From CAWBUW01 sp963792075 (GTDB lineage Bacteria > Chloroflexota > Anaerolineae > Anaerolineales > UBA4823): 64,000 nucleotides of DNA. Location of the stretch: contig CAWBUW010000012.1 of the NCBI GenBank assembly GCA_963792075.1, positions 868,001-932,000 of the forward strand, written 5' to 3'. The position numbers and the translations under genes were made by a program. The notes beneath the pieces are model-generated. The model saw nothing but the letters and a program-made list of their open reading frames with translations, was not told where the DNA came from and did no database searches. Below are positions 22,790-32,146 of this stretch, in pieces. How positions within the stretch are numbered: position 1 is the first letter of the stretch; the number at the start of each line of letters is the position of its first letter.

Positions 22790-24280
22790 TTATGGCTGCC
22801 GGGGGCCGCCGTGGTTTGCCCAACCCGATTCGCTCGCAGCCTGGGTGTCGGCGATAAGCTGGGCCGGAGTCGTCTCTCCGGTGATGAAAGCCTGCAGGCC
22901 TGGTCGCAGAACGTTGAAGATCTCATCGATGTACGGATCGGCATTGCTCTTTCCGAAGGGCGCATCTGCGGGGTTCAGGGAAGGGATCAGGCCGGCGATG
23001 GCGCTGCCGACTTTATCGGGATCAGCATCCAGCTTGACAGCGGGCAAATCACCAACTGTTTTGGCGAAGACCGCGGCCTGGTCGGGGGAGGTCAAGAACT
23101 TCAGGAATTGAAGGGCTTCATCCGGATGCTTGCTGTCGCGGGTGATGGCAGCTTCGATCAAGCCATCCACACCGACAGACAGGTGGTCCAAAGTGGAATC
23201 TTTCAAGGGCGGGACTGCAAAGGCCAGGATATCTTCGGCCTTCATACCATTGGCCATCAGGCCGCTCAAAGTGTACGTGCCTCCGACGACGAACCCGGCT
23301 TTCCCTTGAGCCATGGCCGTTTCCGATGGGCCAATGTCGGTCGCCAGGATATCCGCGGTCCACAGGTCATTCTGTTGGATCGAGTAAACGAAGTCGAATG
23401 CGCGCGTTGCGCAAGGATCCTTGAAGGTGTCGCGCCCATCGTAGATCGCGTCATATTTTGGCTGGCCGCAGCTCGTCATCATGATTGGATTGAGGAGCCA
23501 ACGGACAGACACATCCGGGTTCTGGACACCGGTCACAATGCCAGCCACGCCGGTTTTTTCCTTGATGGCCTTCATCATATCGAGCCATTCTTCGGCTGTT
23601 TTAGGAGCAGTGTCGGGATCTAACCCTGCCTGCTTCATCAATGGTTTGCTGCCGTATACAAAGTAGGCAGATCCAGCCATATACGGAACACTGAAGGACT
23701 GGCCAGCTTTCACGGTCTTGAAAGTGCAGTTGGTGTCTGCCTGGCAGGAATCATACCGGGCTTGCGAAAAGACTGAGCTCTTGTCGTATGTACCTGGAAT
23801 GAAGCTGTCCTTCCACTGGGCATCCACTTTGTCCGTAAGCTCCACAAGCACGCCGCTACCGGCATAGTCCCAGAAATCATCGCCACCAGTCCAATAGGAC
23901 ATGATGTCGGGAAGATCGCCGGATTGGGCAGAAGTGGTCAACCTGGTGCGGTAAGCGTCATCAGGATTGACCGCCGTGACGGTGACCTTGATGCCGGTTT
24001 GGGCTTCGAAGTTCTTGGCTACAGCCTCCAGGCCTGGGACGTGATTGAGTTTCCAGGTCCACAGGGTCAGCTCGACCGGAGTCTTGGCCGGAGCTTCCGT
24101 GGGGCTGGCAGGCGCCGCGGCTTGCTCCTGGGTGGGGGCGGGGGCTGCAGCCTGTTCCTGAGTGGGCGCTGGCGCCTGCGTAGCTGCTGCCGGCGCCTGG
24201 GTGGCTGCTGGTGCGCAGGCTGATAAAAGCATCGCTACAACCAACAGCAAATTAAGGGAATAGAATATATTCCGTTTCAT
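22790..24280 (-). CDS. Sugar ABC transporter substrate-binding lipoprotein
   Basis: 496 aa. Signal peptide with lipobox LLSAC (Cys21), then an Ala/Pro/Gln/Thr spacer (about 22-65) with two TQEQAAAPA-type units. The mature domain from VELTLWTWKL is a family 1 extracellular solute-binding protein with MSYWTGGDDFWDYAGSGVLVELT. Four Cys (SCQADTNCTF, SCGQPKYD, KDPCATRAF) may form disulfides. It captures a carbohydrate for the two permeases downstream. The ligand is not identifiable. Confidence 0.93.
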   Translation of the reverse strand: MKRNIFYSLNLLLVVAMLLSACAPAATQAPAAATQAPAPTQEQAAAPAPTQEQAAAPASPTEAPAKTPVELTLWTWKLNHVPGLEAVAKNFEAQTGIKVTVTAVNPDDAYRTRLTTSAQSGDLPDIMSYWTGGDDFWDYAGSGVLVELTDKVDAQWKDSFIPGTYDKSSVFSQARYDSCQADTNCTFKTVKAGQSFSVPYMAGSAYFVYGSKPLMKQAGLDPDTAPKTAEEWLDMMKAIKEKTGVAGIVTGVQNPDVSVRWLLNPIMMTSCGQPKYDAIYDGRDTFKDPCATRAFDFVYSIQQNDLWTADILATDIGPSETAMAQGKAGFVVGGTYTLSGLMANGMKAEDILAFAVPPLKDSTLDHLSVGVDGLIEAAITRDSKHPDEALQFLKFLTSPDQAAVFAKTVGDLPAVKLDADPDKVGSAIAGLIPSLNPADAPFGKSNADPYIDEIFNVLRPGLQAFITGETTPAQLIADTQAASESGWANHGGPRQP

Positions 24281-24416
24281 GATGGTATTCTCCTCTTATC
24301 AAACGGTTGGGGAAAGTTTTGTGGAACTTAGCCGAAGTGGCTTAATTCGATCTAATTCGAGACCCTTTATACTTTTTGATCGAGTACCTCCTCCATAATC
24401 TATAAATTAGCACTTA

Positions 24417-25577
24417 TTACAGTGGATGGGGGTTAATGCTCGAACTGCGTATGACCAATTGAGTCGGTAAGCGGATTTGTTGGACCGCGCTGCTATCGCC
24501 GCGGATGCGCTTAAGCAGCAGGCGAGCAGCCTCACTGCCGATTTCAAAGGACCGTTGAGCCATCGTTGTCAGGTTGGAAGTCTCCGCACACTCCAGGTTA
24601 TCGAAGCCGACCACACCCAGGTCGTCCGGGATGCTCAGCCCGATCTGTTTAGCAGCCTCAAAGACCGGCAAAGCGATCAGATCGTTCATCGCCACGACCG
24701 CCTCTGGTCGCGAAGGGCTGCGTAAAAAGTCGGCGATCTTTTCTACGACCGAGGTCTCCTGCAAAGTTGGGGATTTCTGCTCCTGGAGATAGCCTAACTC
24801 GATCGGGCCACCTACTACAAAAGGCGGGCGAGGTTTCAGGCCGAAATCGGCCATGGCTGCCTGGTAACCACGCAACCGTTCGGCAATACTGGGGAGTTGG
24901 ATCGGCCCGCGAGCGAGATAAACGATGTCCTTGTATCCTTGATCGATCAGGTGCCGGGCAACCTGCCGCCCACCCTCAAAGTGGTTGGACATAACCGAGT
25001 CCGCGGCGATGTTCGGAACGACGCGATCGATAAAAACAACCCGGCTGCCTTTTGAGGCTACCTGGACCAGAACCCGGTCGCCGGCCTCTGTGTACACAGG
25101 CTGGATGATATAACCAGCCATTCTATTTGCTTCTAAACTTTGGAGTAGCTGGTTTTCTTTTAAAATATCGCCTTCTGAGTTGCAGAAGATCAAATGAAAA
25201 CCTTCATCCTTGAGGATGCTTTCAACCCCTAATAGGATTTGAACGTTAAAGCTGCTGCTGAGGTGGGGGACAATGTAACCGACAAACCCTTCGGTTTTGG
25301 CCACACTTGTGGCTGTTTCTGCGCCGGATACAAAGGTGCCTTTCCCTGCCATACGGACAACCAGGCCTTCTTCCACTGCGGCGCTCAGCGCTTGCCGGAT
25401 CGTAACCCGGCTCACCTGTAACTCAGCCTCCAGGTCAGCTTCTGTCGGAAGCTGAGTATTAGCTACCCATTCGCCGCTGGCAATACGGGCACGAATCTCA
25501 TTCAGGATTTGCTGGTAAATCGGGATAGGAGCGTTCTTGTTGATCCGGATGTTGATTTTCTGTAAATTCCCATTCAT
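24417..25577 (-). CDS. GntR-type DNA-binding / LacI-type sensor transcriptional regulator
   Basis: 386 aa. The GntR winged helix (about 10-82) shows IYQQILNEIRARIASGEW and LEVSRVTIRQALSAA-type motifs. The C-terminal half (about 95-380) is a periplasmic-binding-protein-like LacI/GalR sensor with VVFIDRVVPNIAADSVMSNH and LGVVGFDN. This architecture is that of AraR. It would sense a sugar and control the operon that follows. It starts at ATG 25577 and is first in the minus-strand run; the HAD-GH38 pair diverges from it, so both may be regulated from one intergenic region. Confidence 0.92.
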   Translation of the reverse strand: MNGNLQKINIRINKNAPIPIYQQILNEIRARIASGEWVANTQLPTEADLEAELQVSRVTIRQALSAAVEEGLVVRMAGKGTFVSGAETATSVAKTEGFVGYIVPHLSSSFNVQILLGVESILKDEGFHLIFCNSEGDILKENQLLQSLEANRMAGYIIQPVYTEAGDRVLVQVASKGSRVVFIDRVVPNIAADSVMSNHFEGGRQVARHLIDQGYKDIVYLARGPIQLPSIAERLRGYQAAMADFGLKPRPPFVVGGPIELGYLQEQKSPTLQETSVVEKIADFLRSPSRPEAVVAMNDLIALPVFEAAKQIGLSIPDDLGVVGFDNLECAETSNLTTMAQRSFEIGSEAARLLLKRIRGDSSAVQQIRLPTQLVIRSSSINPHPL

Positions 25578-25639
25578 CGTGTAAACCTCTAAAAGGGGGA
25601 TTGTAAATCCCGCTGATTTGTATTAGAATGTATTATAAT

Positions 25640-25679
25640 GTTATATAAGATATTATAACGACTTTGTACACTTTGTCAA
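25640..25679 (-). promoter_or_regulatory. Promoter of the sugar regulator, with dyads
   Basis: The minus strand has TTGACA (plus 25674-25679), a 16-bp spacer and TATAAT (plus 25652-25657). GTTATA and TATAAC flank 8 bases around 25640-25659, and TTTGTACACTTTGT in the spacer resembles an AraR-type half operator. The regulator probably binds here. No plus-strand promoter for the HAD gene is obvious. Confidence 0.6.
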
Positions 25680-25695
25680 TACCCCAGAAGCGTTC

Positions 25696-25734
25696 GTTGT
25701 ATCCGCCAGTGGCAAGGCCGCTGGCGGATACAAC
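25696..25734. repeat. Hairpin repeat upstream of HAD gene, 18-bp stem
   Basis: GTTGTATCCGCCAGTGGC (25696-25713) pairs with 25717-25734 with one mismatch, AAG loop. It sits between divergent promoters, just 35 bp before the HAD gene start, in the 5' leader if transcription begins upstream. Confidence 0.8.
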
Positions 25735-25768
25735 AAAACCCTACTTGAAGAAGGGACAATGAAGCGTC

Positions 25769-26755
25769 ATGGAAAACTTATCTGAAATCCCTGGGTTAGG
25801 GTCAATTTCCCCCGGTTCCGGGTTGGTCCCCCTGGCAAAATGCAGCGATGGTCTCTTCGAGGCCGGCAAGCAGGGTGTCATCTCGATCCTGGCAACCGGC
25901 GATGCAAAGGTGGAGTTTATCGTCTTCGATAGTTACACTTTAGCCTTTGTCAATTCCTCTATGGGATACCCTGCCTATTATCCAGTGCATCCTGTTCATT
26001 CGCAAAAGCCGGTTCGAGGCGTGCTGATGGACCTGGATGGCACCACGGTGCGCAGCGAAGAATTTTGGATGTGGATGATCCAAATGACGATTGCCAGCCT
26101 TTTGGGGGATCCATCCTTTGAATTGGAAGAAGCTGACAGGCCTTTCGTTAGCGGCCACAGCGTATCCGAACACCTGATGTATGGCATCCAGAAATACTGC
26201 CCAGAAAAGACCGTTGAGGAAGCTCGTTCCTATTATTACGCTCACACCCATCGAGAGTTGGAGGCGATCTTGCGAGGGGGTGGAAAGGCCGGCGCGTTCA
26301 AACCCGCCCCAGGCATCAAGCGCTTCTTGTTGGAGCTCAAGCGCATGGGCGTCAAAATCGGCCTGGTGACTTCCGGATTGTATGAGAAAGCCTGGCCTGA
26401 GATCTTATCTGCCTTCGGCGCCATGGGGTTAGGTGACCCCCGTGATTTCTACGATGTAATCATTTCCGCTGGTTACCCATTAAGAAAAGGATATGTGGGG
26501 ACTCTGGGTGAGCTTTCGCCCAAGCCGCATCCCTGGCTTTATGCAGAAACCTTCCGGGTCGGCCTGGGGATCGAGTTCCAGGACCGCTGTTCGGTTGTTG
26601 GCATCGAAGATAGCGGGGCAGGCGTTTGTTCTATCCGCCTGGCGGGAATACCGGCGATCGGGGTAGCCGGTGGCAACATCGTAGAAAGCGGCGCACGCTT
26701 TTTGTGCAATCATTACTGCCAGGATTTCGAGGAAATCTTGAACCTTATTGTTTAG
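25769..26755 (+). CDS. HAD-superfamily hydrolase (beta-phosphoglucomutase/phosphatase-like)
   Basis: 328 aa. HAD motif I is VLMDLDGTTVRS near residue 90, motif II is IGLVTSG, motif III KPHP-type lysine in LSPKPHPWLY and motif IV VGIEDSGAGV. It likely removes phosphate from a sugar phosphate or isomerises it. About 85 residues precede the HAD core and have no recognisable domain, so an internal ATG (25961) is possible. AGAAGGG lies 14 bases before ATG 25769 but only 4 before an out-of-frame ATG (25759) with a 8-codon leader MKRHGKLI. Followed immediately by the second GH38 gene. Confidence 0.78.
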   Translation: MENLSEIPGLGSISPGSGLVPLAKCSDGLFEAGKQGVISILATGDAKVEFIVFDSYTLAFVNSSMGYPAYYPVHPVHSQKPVRGVLMDLDGTTVRSEEFWMWMIQMTIASLLGDPSFELEEADRPFVSGHSVSEHLMYGIQKYCPEKTVEEARSYYYAHTHRELEAILRGGGKAGAFKPAPGIKRFLLELKRMGVKIGLVTSGLYEKAWPEILSAFGAMGLGDPRDFYDVIISAGYPLRKGYVGTLGELSPKPHPWLYAETFRVGLGIEFQDRCSVVGIEDSGAGVCSIRLAGIPAIGVAGGNIVESGARFLCNHYCQDFEEILNLIV

Positions 26756-26788
26756 TTGAAAATCGCTCTTTCACAGGAGATCGAACCT

Positions 26789-29692
26789 ATGCCTCAAAAA
26801 CAGAGCCTCCCCCATATACCGGCGCCAACCCCGGAAGCAAAGCAGATCCAGTGCCATTTTATTTCCAATACCCATTGGGATCGGGAATGGCGCTACTCGG
26901 CGCAGCGTACTCGTTATATGCTCGTCTCGATGCTCGATATGCTTTTCGACATCTTCGAAAAAGAGCCGGACTTTCGGTCTTTCCACATGGATTCTCAGAC
27001 CCTTCCGGTCCAGGACTACCTGGAAGCCCGCCCCGAGAGAGAACCTCTGGTGCGGAAGTACGTCAGCGAAGGCAAGCTCGTCATTGGCCCCTGGTTTTGC
27101 CTGCCGGATGAGTTCATTGTGGCAGGCGAATCGCTGGTCCGCAACTTATTACTGGGGCATAAAATCGCCCGCCGCTTCGGGCCGGTCAGCAAAACCGGCT
27201 ATTCCCCATTTTCCTGGGGGCAGATTTCGCAGATGCCGCAGATCTACCAGGGTTTTGGGATTGACATCGCCAGCTTTTACCGGGGCATCAACCCTCTTGT
27301 GGCCCCACAATCCGAATTTGTCTGGGAAGGTGCGGATGGCACGCAGATCATCGCTTCCCGGTTAAGCGTCCGCCCGCGCTACAATGTATGGTACATCATC
27401 CAACGCCCGGCATACTGGAACGAACAGGATGAAAACAACCGGCTCATGTCCTGGAAGCGGGGGCATGGCCCATTCCGCTTTATTAATCCGGAGAATTCTG
27501 AACTCGATTATCAATATGCCCACCCGGCCTTCCTTTACTTTGAGGAAAACATCCCTGAACGGGCCGAACAGGCTCTCCGAGAACAAGACAAAGATTGGAC
27601 CACGCCGCACCGCTTCTGGTCGGCCGGGCACGATTCGTCCTCCCCGGATATCCGGGAAGCCCGCCTGATCAAAGATTGTGACCAGGCGTTGCGCGGCCGC
27701 GCCCATGTATTCCACAGCACAATCAAAGCCTGGCAGGACGGCCTGCGGGCGCATCGCAAAGCGGATTGGCCCATCCTATCCGGCGAGATGCGCCACTCTC
27801 AGACCAAGGGTGGCGCAGCCGGTTTGTTCGGCTGGGTGATTTCCTCCAGGATGTACATCAAGCAGGAGAATTTCAAGACCGAGCGGCTGCTCACCTCCTA
27901 CGCGGAACCCCTGGCTGTATTTGCCGGTCTTTTGGGCGCTGCTTACCCACAGAACTTCGTCGACCTGGCTTATAACTGGCTGCTGCAAAACCACGGCCAT
28001 GACACGATTGCAGGCTGCGGCAGGGACATTATCTCCGATGACGCCATGTATCGCTTCCGGCAGGCGCAGGAGATCGGTAGTTGTATCCTCGAGCGCGCCA
28101 TGCTCCATGTCGCTGGTTCGATTGACCTGTCAAGCTGGTCGACGGATGAAATGGCTCTCGTCGTGTATAACCCGGCGCCGTTCCCGCGCACTGAGGTCGT
28201 CTCTGCAATCATCGAAATCCCTCTTGAATGGAGATGTAAAAGCTTCGAGATCGTTGACGAATCAGGCAGAACCCTCCCCATGCAGTTCGTAAAGGTGACC
28301 TCACCCTTCTACCAGGTTGTCCAAAGCCCAAATGACGTAGCCAATGTCTTCCCATCGACGCGCTATGAGCTGCGCGTCCAGTTTAACGAGGTGCCTGGCT
28401 TTGGATACCGGACCTTCCGCGTGAGGCCCGTAAAAGAAATTCATCTCGGCCAGCCAAAAAGCCTGCTTACCGGCCCTTTGACCCTGGAAAACGAAACCCT
28501 GGCTGTCACCTTGCGGGCCAACGGAACGATGGATGTTCGAGACAAAGCCACCGGGAAGTGTTATGCCGGGCTGGGATATTTCAGGGATCGCGGCGAGATC
28601 GGCAGCCCCTGGGAACACAACTCCCCGGTGGAAGATAGCCTGTTTACTACCCTCAACGAGAACGCCGAGATCACCCTGATCCGGGATGGCGAATTGGAAG
28701 CCTCTTTCCGGGTGAGGATCCCTTGGCACTTACCGGATAGCTACTCAGAAGAGGGCAGGTCGCGTAGTTCTTATTTCAAGCCATTTTCTATTATCAATAC
28801 CGTGACCTTAAGAGCCGGTCAGCCTTGGGTAGAAGTGGTCAGCGAAGTGGACAATTCGGTCGAAGACCATTACCTGCAGGTCTGTTTTCCTACCGGCATC
28901 TGGTCGGATCGTGTCGCGGTCCAGGCACAGTTTGACGTCCTGGAGCGGCCCGTGGCCCTGCCAGATTACACCCACTTCACGGAACAGCCGATGACCGAGC
29001 AGCCGATGAATTCTTTCGTCGATCGGAGCGACGCAGAAGTTGGCTTGGCCCTTTTGAACGAAGGGCTGAAAGCCTATGAGGCTCAGGATGATCCCGCCCA
29101 AACGCTCAGCCTGACCTTGATCCGCGCTTATCCTCTCCAGATTTGCGTGACGCAAGAGATGATGGATTACAGCCGGATCGATAAAGGCTCGCAGTGCCTG
29201 GGGACACACCGTTTTCGCTATGCAATCTTCCCCCATGCCGGGAATTGGGAGCAGGGTAAAGTCTGGCAGGCTGCCGAACAGTTCAACCTGGCATTTCAAG
29301 CCTGCCAGCTCGGCCCTACCCAGCACGGGACGGAGCCATTGGCGAAATCCTTCCTGGAGGTCGAGCCGGAGGGCTTGCACGTCAGCGCGGTAAAACGGAG
29401 CGAAGATGGAAATGGATGGGTCGTCCGCATCTTCAACCCCTATAACAATGCGCGGCTGGGCAGGCTGCGCTTGAACGGCGGTTATTCAGGGCCGCCTTCA
29501 ATACAATCACCGGTCGAGCAGTTACAATCTGAGCTCACCCTTCCTGGGGGTAAAGGAAGGCCGTGGCAGAAAGTCCGCCTGGCTACCCTGGAAGAAATCC
29601 CCGAACGGGACCTTGTGATGGATCGTGACGGATGGGTCGGGTTGGAGATTGGCAAGAAGAAAATTCTAACGCTGGAATTCCTGCCTGAATGA
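26789..29692 (+). CDS. GH38-family protein with atypical catalytic site
   Basis: 967 aa. ATG 26789 has AGGAG ten bases upstream. The catalytic-domain signature is NTHWDREW (H29, D31), so the leading His is Asn. Where active GH38 enzymes have GYxPDxFGH this protein has GYSPFSWGQ, putting Phe141 in the place of the nucleophile and metal-ligand Asp. RFWSAGHDSSSPD and NHGHDTIAGCGRD appear in the positions of the acid/base and last metal sites. A subgroup with this type of sequence exists in GH38 as far as I recall; whether it hydrolyses mannosides is unknown. It sits next to the HAD gene and divergent from the sugar ABC operon, so probably is part of the same catabolic locus. Confidence 0.85.
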   Translation: MPQKQSLPHIPAPTPEAKQIQCHFISNTHWDREWRYSAQRTRYMLVSMLDMLFDIFEKEPDFRSFHMDSQTLPVQDYLEARPEREPLVRKYVSEGKLVIGPWFCLPDEFIVAGESLVRNLLLGHKIARRFGPVSKTGYSPFSWGQISQMPQIYQGFGIDIASFYRGINPLVAPQSEFVWEGADGTQIIASRLSVRPRYNVWYIIQRPAYWNEQDENNRLMSWKRGHGPFRFINPENSELDYQYAHPAFLYFEENIPERAEQALREQDKDWTTPHRFWSAGHDSSSPDIREARLIKDCDQALRGRAHVFHSTIKAWQDGLRAHRKADWPILSGEMRHSQTKGGAAGLFGWVISSRMYIKQENFKTERLLTSYAEPLAVFAGLLGAAYPQNFVDLAYNWLLQNHGHDTIAGCGRDIISDDAMYRFRQAQEIGSCILERAMLHVAGSIDLSSWSTDEMALVVYNPAPFPRTEVVSAIIEIPLEWRCKSFEIVDESGRTLPMQFVKVTSPFYQVVQSPNDVANVFPSTRYELRVQFNEVPGFGYRTFRVRPVKEIHLGQPKSLLTGPLTLENETLAVTLRANGTMDVRDKATGKCYAGLGYFRDRGEIGSPWEHNSPVEDSLFTTLNENAEITLIRDGELEASFRVRIPWHLPDSYSEEGRSRSSYFKPFSIINTVTLRAGQPWVEVVSEVDNSVEDHYLQVCFPTGIWSDRVAVQAQFDVLERPVALPDYTHFTEQPMTEQPMNSFVDRSDAEVGLALLNEGLKAYEAQDDPAQTLSLTLIRAYPLQICVTQEMMDYSRIDKGSQCLGTHRFRYAIFPHAGNWEQGKVWQAAEQFNLAFQACQLGPTQHGTEPLAKSFLEVEPEGLHVSAVKRSEDGNGWVVRIFNPYNNARLGRLRLNGGYSGPPSIQSPVEQLQSELTLPGGKGRPWQKVRLATLEEIPERDLVMDRDGWVGLEIGKKKILTLEFLPE

Positions 29693-29835
29693 GTCTTGGA
29701 AGACCGAAGTTTGCCCGGGCATTCCTGTAGCTCAGAAATGCTCATCTTTTACTCATGCGATTATATCAAAACCTGCATGTACAGGCCTGCCTTTGAAGAT
29801 TAAATTTAGGGTATCCTATTTTCAGGGCATGGTCA

Positions 29836-31203
29836 ATGTATATTCACTGCTTAGGACTGAACCATACTACTGCTCCCCTAGATTTGAGAGACAAGCTCGC
29901 TTTTCGTGAAGACGTGATCCGGTCGGCGCTGGCGCGCCTAGGCTGCGGCGGCGGTTTGCCTCTTGTATCGGAGATGATTATTCTCTCTACCTGCAACCGG
30001 GTCGAAATTTACTTTGCCTCCGGCGAGGCTAGTATGAATCCCGTGGAACAATTCTTGTCGGAAATTCACGACTTACCGGTCGAGGATTTCCAGGCGCACC
30101 TGTACCGCTACACAGGCGAAGAGGTGGTCGATCACCTCTTCCGCGTCACCGCCGGGCTGGATTCGCTTGTCCTGGGTGAGCCCCAAATCCTGGGACAGGT
30201 GACGCATGCGCTTGAGCTGGCGCGCGGGATTGGCGCCTGCGGGCCGCTGCTCACGCGCCTTTTCCAGTCGGCCATCCATGCCGGCAAACGGGCCCGCACG
30301 GAGACCGCGATCAGCCGCAACCCGGCTTCGGTTTCCTCTTTGGCTGCCTCGTTAGCAGAAAGAGAATTCAAACGCCTGCCGCTGGCGCAGATTCTGGTGC
30401 TGGGGGCGGGAGAAATGGCGGAGCTTGCCGTCGAAGCGCTGCGTAAACGGGGGGCGGAACGGATCGTCGTTGTCAACCGGACTCTGGAACGTGCGCAGGC
30501 TTTGGCCAGGCGCTGGGATGCGGTGGCCTCCACTTTCGAACACATGCAGGATTTGTTACAGGAGGCTGATATCGTGATCTCCTCCACCAGCGCGCCGCAC
30601 ACCATTATCCAGGCTGAGTTGATGGCCGGATTGATGGCCGCCCGCGCCCAGCGGACGATGGTCATGATCGATATCGCCGTACCGCGCGACATTGACTCCG
30701 AAGTAAGCCAAATCCCCGGCATCAAGCTATTTGATATCGACCAGTTGGATGGGCAGGTCAAACACCTGCTGACCGAACGCAGCGCAGAAGTCCCTGGGGT
30801 GGAAGCAATCCTGGCGGAAGAAGAAGCAAAATTCATCGATTTTCTTTCCGCACAGGACATGCTGCCCCTGATCAACGACCTGCACCAGCAGGCAGAGGCA
30901 ATCCGCTTGCAGGAACTGGGAAAAACGCTGCGGCGGCTGCCAGACCTGACGGATGCCGAACGAGTACGGATTGACAAGTTAACCCGGTCGATCGTCAAAA
31001 AACTACTCGATACCCCCATCCACCGCTTGCGAACCGAAGCGAACTGCCCTCACGCTCCTGAATATGCCACGGTGACCCGCACTTTGTTCGACCTTCCCAG
31101 CTTGCAAGGCGCGTGCGCCTTCGCCGGGCAGGAATGTTCCCAATCACCCCTTCCGCGGCGGACGACATCCCCCGCAACAAGGGAGAAAATCGAGATCCCC
31201 TAA
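29836..31203 (+). CDS. hemA: Glutamyl-tRNA reductase
   Basis: 455 aa. It reduces glutamyl-tRNA with NADPH to glutamate-1-semialdehyde, the first committed tetrapyrrole step. The N-terminal domain has GLNHTTAPLDLRDKLAF and the catalytic Cys in STCNRVEIY; the NADPH domain shows LVLGAGEMAELAVEAL; the C-terminal dimerisation helices extend to about 400. The last 50 residues are Pro/Arg-rich and poorly conserved. It is the first gene of the heme operon, 6 bp from hemC. Heme-responsive or redox control is not evident from sequence. Confidence 0.96.
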   Translation: MYIHCLGLNHTTAPLDLRDKLAFREDVIRSALARLGCGGGLPLVSEMIILSTCNRVEIYFASGEASMNPVEQFLSEIHDLPVEDFQAHLYRYTGEEVVDHLFRVTAGLDSLVLGEPQILGQVTHALELARGIGACGPLLTRLFQSAIHAGKRARTETAISRNPASVSSLAASLAEREFKRLPLAQILVLGAGEMAELAVEALRKRGAERIVVVNRTLERAQALARRWDAVASTFEHMQDLLQEADIVISSTSAPHTIIQAELMAGLMAARAQRTMVMIDIAVPRDIDSEVSQIPGIKLFDIDQLDGQVKHLLTERSAEVPGVEAILAEEEAKFIDFLSAQDMLPLINDLHQQAEAIRLQELGKTLRRLPDLTDAERVRIDKLTRSIVKKLLDTPIHRLRTEANCPHAPEYATVTRTLFDLPSLQGACAFAGQECSQSPLPRRTTSPATREKIEIP

Positions 31204-31209
31204 CCATTG

Positions 31210-32124
31210 ATGCAGCTCATATTTGCTACCCGTCCCTCCGCGCTTGCGCGCTGGCAGACCCAGTCGGTCATACAAGCTCTGCAGAAAGCGCACCCAGGTT
31301 TGGAGTGTGTCGAAAAAGTCATCACCACCCAGGGCGACAAAATCCTGGATAAGCCGCTGCCTGAAATCGGCGGTAAAGGGCTGTTCACCCAGGAGCTGGA
31401 GCATGAACTGCTCTCCGGCGCAGTGCACTGCGCGGTGCACTCGCTCAAGGACCTGCCGGTAGAAAACCCTGCCAGCCTGGTAGTGGGGTGCATCCCTGCC
31501 CGCGCTGAGGCGCGCGATGTGCTGGTCTCAGCCCAGGGCTATACCTTGTTCACCCTGCCCAAAGGGGCTCACCTGGGGACCTCCAGCCTGCGCCGCGGCG
31601 CGCAGGTCCTGGCTGCCCGGCATGACCTAAGGGTTGAATCCTTACGTGGCAATGTGGATACTCGCCTGCGCAAGGCGCTCGCGGGCCAGTACGATGCTAT
31701 TTTGCTTGCCGGCGCGGGGATCACGCGCCTGGGACTGGCCCAGCATGTCACCGAGTGGCTGCCTTTGGATGTAATGCTGCCTGCGCCAGGCCAGGGAGCG
31801 CTGGCAGTCCAGTGCCGGGCAGAAGACCGGGCTACCCTGGACCTGTTAGCCGCCTTGGAAGACGAGGAGGCCCGTAAAACAGTAACTGCCGAAAGGGCTT
31901 TCTTACATGGCCTCGGCGGCGGTTGTTCTGTGCCCGTGGCGGCCTACGCGCAGATAACCCCTGACGCCCTGCAGTTGAGTGGATTGGTCATTTCGCCCAG
32001 CGGCAGCCCCGCCATCCGCGTTTCTGCCGTGGGCGCCGACGCAGTAATGCTCGGGGCCCTGCTGGCCGAACAGGCGCTTGCGCAAGGCGCGGGTGAAATC
32101 CTGGCGCTCGCCGGTCAGCGGTGA
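31210..32124 (+). CDS. hemC: Hydroxymethylbilane synthase (porphobilinogen deaminase)
   Basis: 304 aa. It joins four porphobilinogens into hydroxymethylbilane. ATRPSALARWQTQ opens the protein, KDLPVEN and LRRGAQVLAARHDLRVESLRGNVDTRL are substrate-binding arginine regions, and HGLGGGCSVPVAAYA holds the dipyrromethane Cys. ATG 31210 is used; a TTG three bases earlier is also open. It is inside the operon, just after hemA. Confidence 0.96.
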   Translation: MQLIFATRPSALARWQTQSVIQALQKAHPGLECVEKVITTQGDKILDKPLPEIGGKGLFTQELEHELLSGAVHCAVHSLKDLPVENPASLVVGCIPARAEARDVLVSAQGYTLFTLPKGAHLGTSSLRRGAQVLAARHDLRVESLRGNVDTRLRKALAGQYDAILLAGAGITRLGLAQHVTEWLPLDVMLPAPGQGALAVQCRAEDRATLDLLAALEDEEARKTVTAERAFLHGLGGGCSVPVAAYAQITPDALQLSGLVISPSGSPAIRVSAVGADAVMLGALLAEQALAQGAGEILALAGQR

Positions 32125-32146
32125 AATGAACAAGGGATCGTTAACC

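Noticed and set aside
25759..25785. Leader peptide MKRHGKLI before the HAD gene
   Set aside because: It has a ribosome site but no repeated regulatory codons or attenuator-like stem after it; could be chance, so not listed as a gene.
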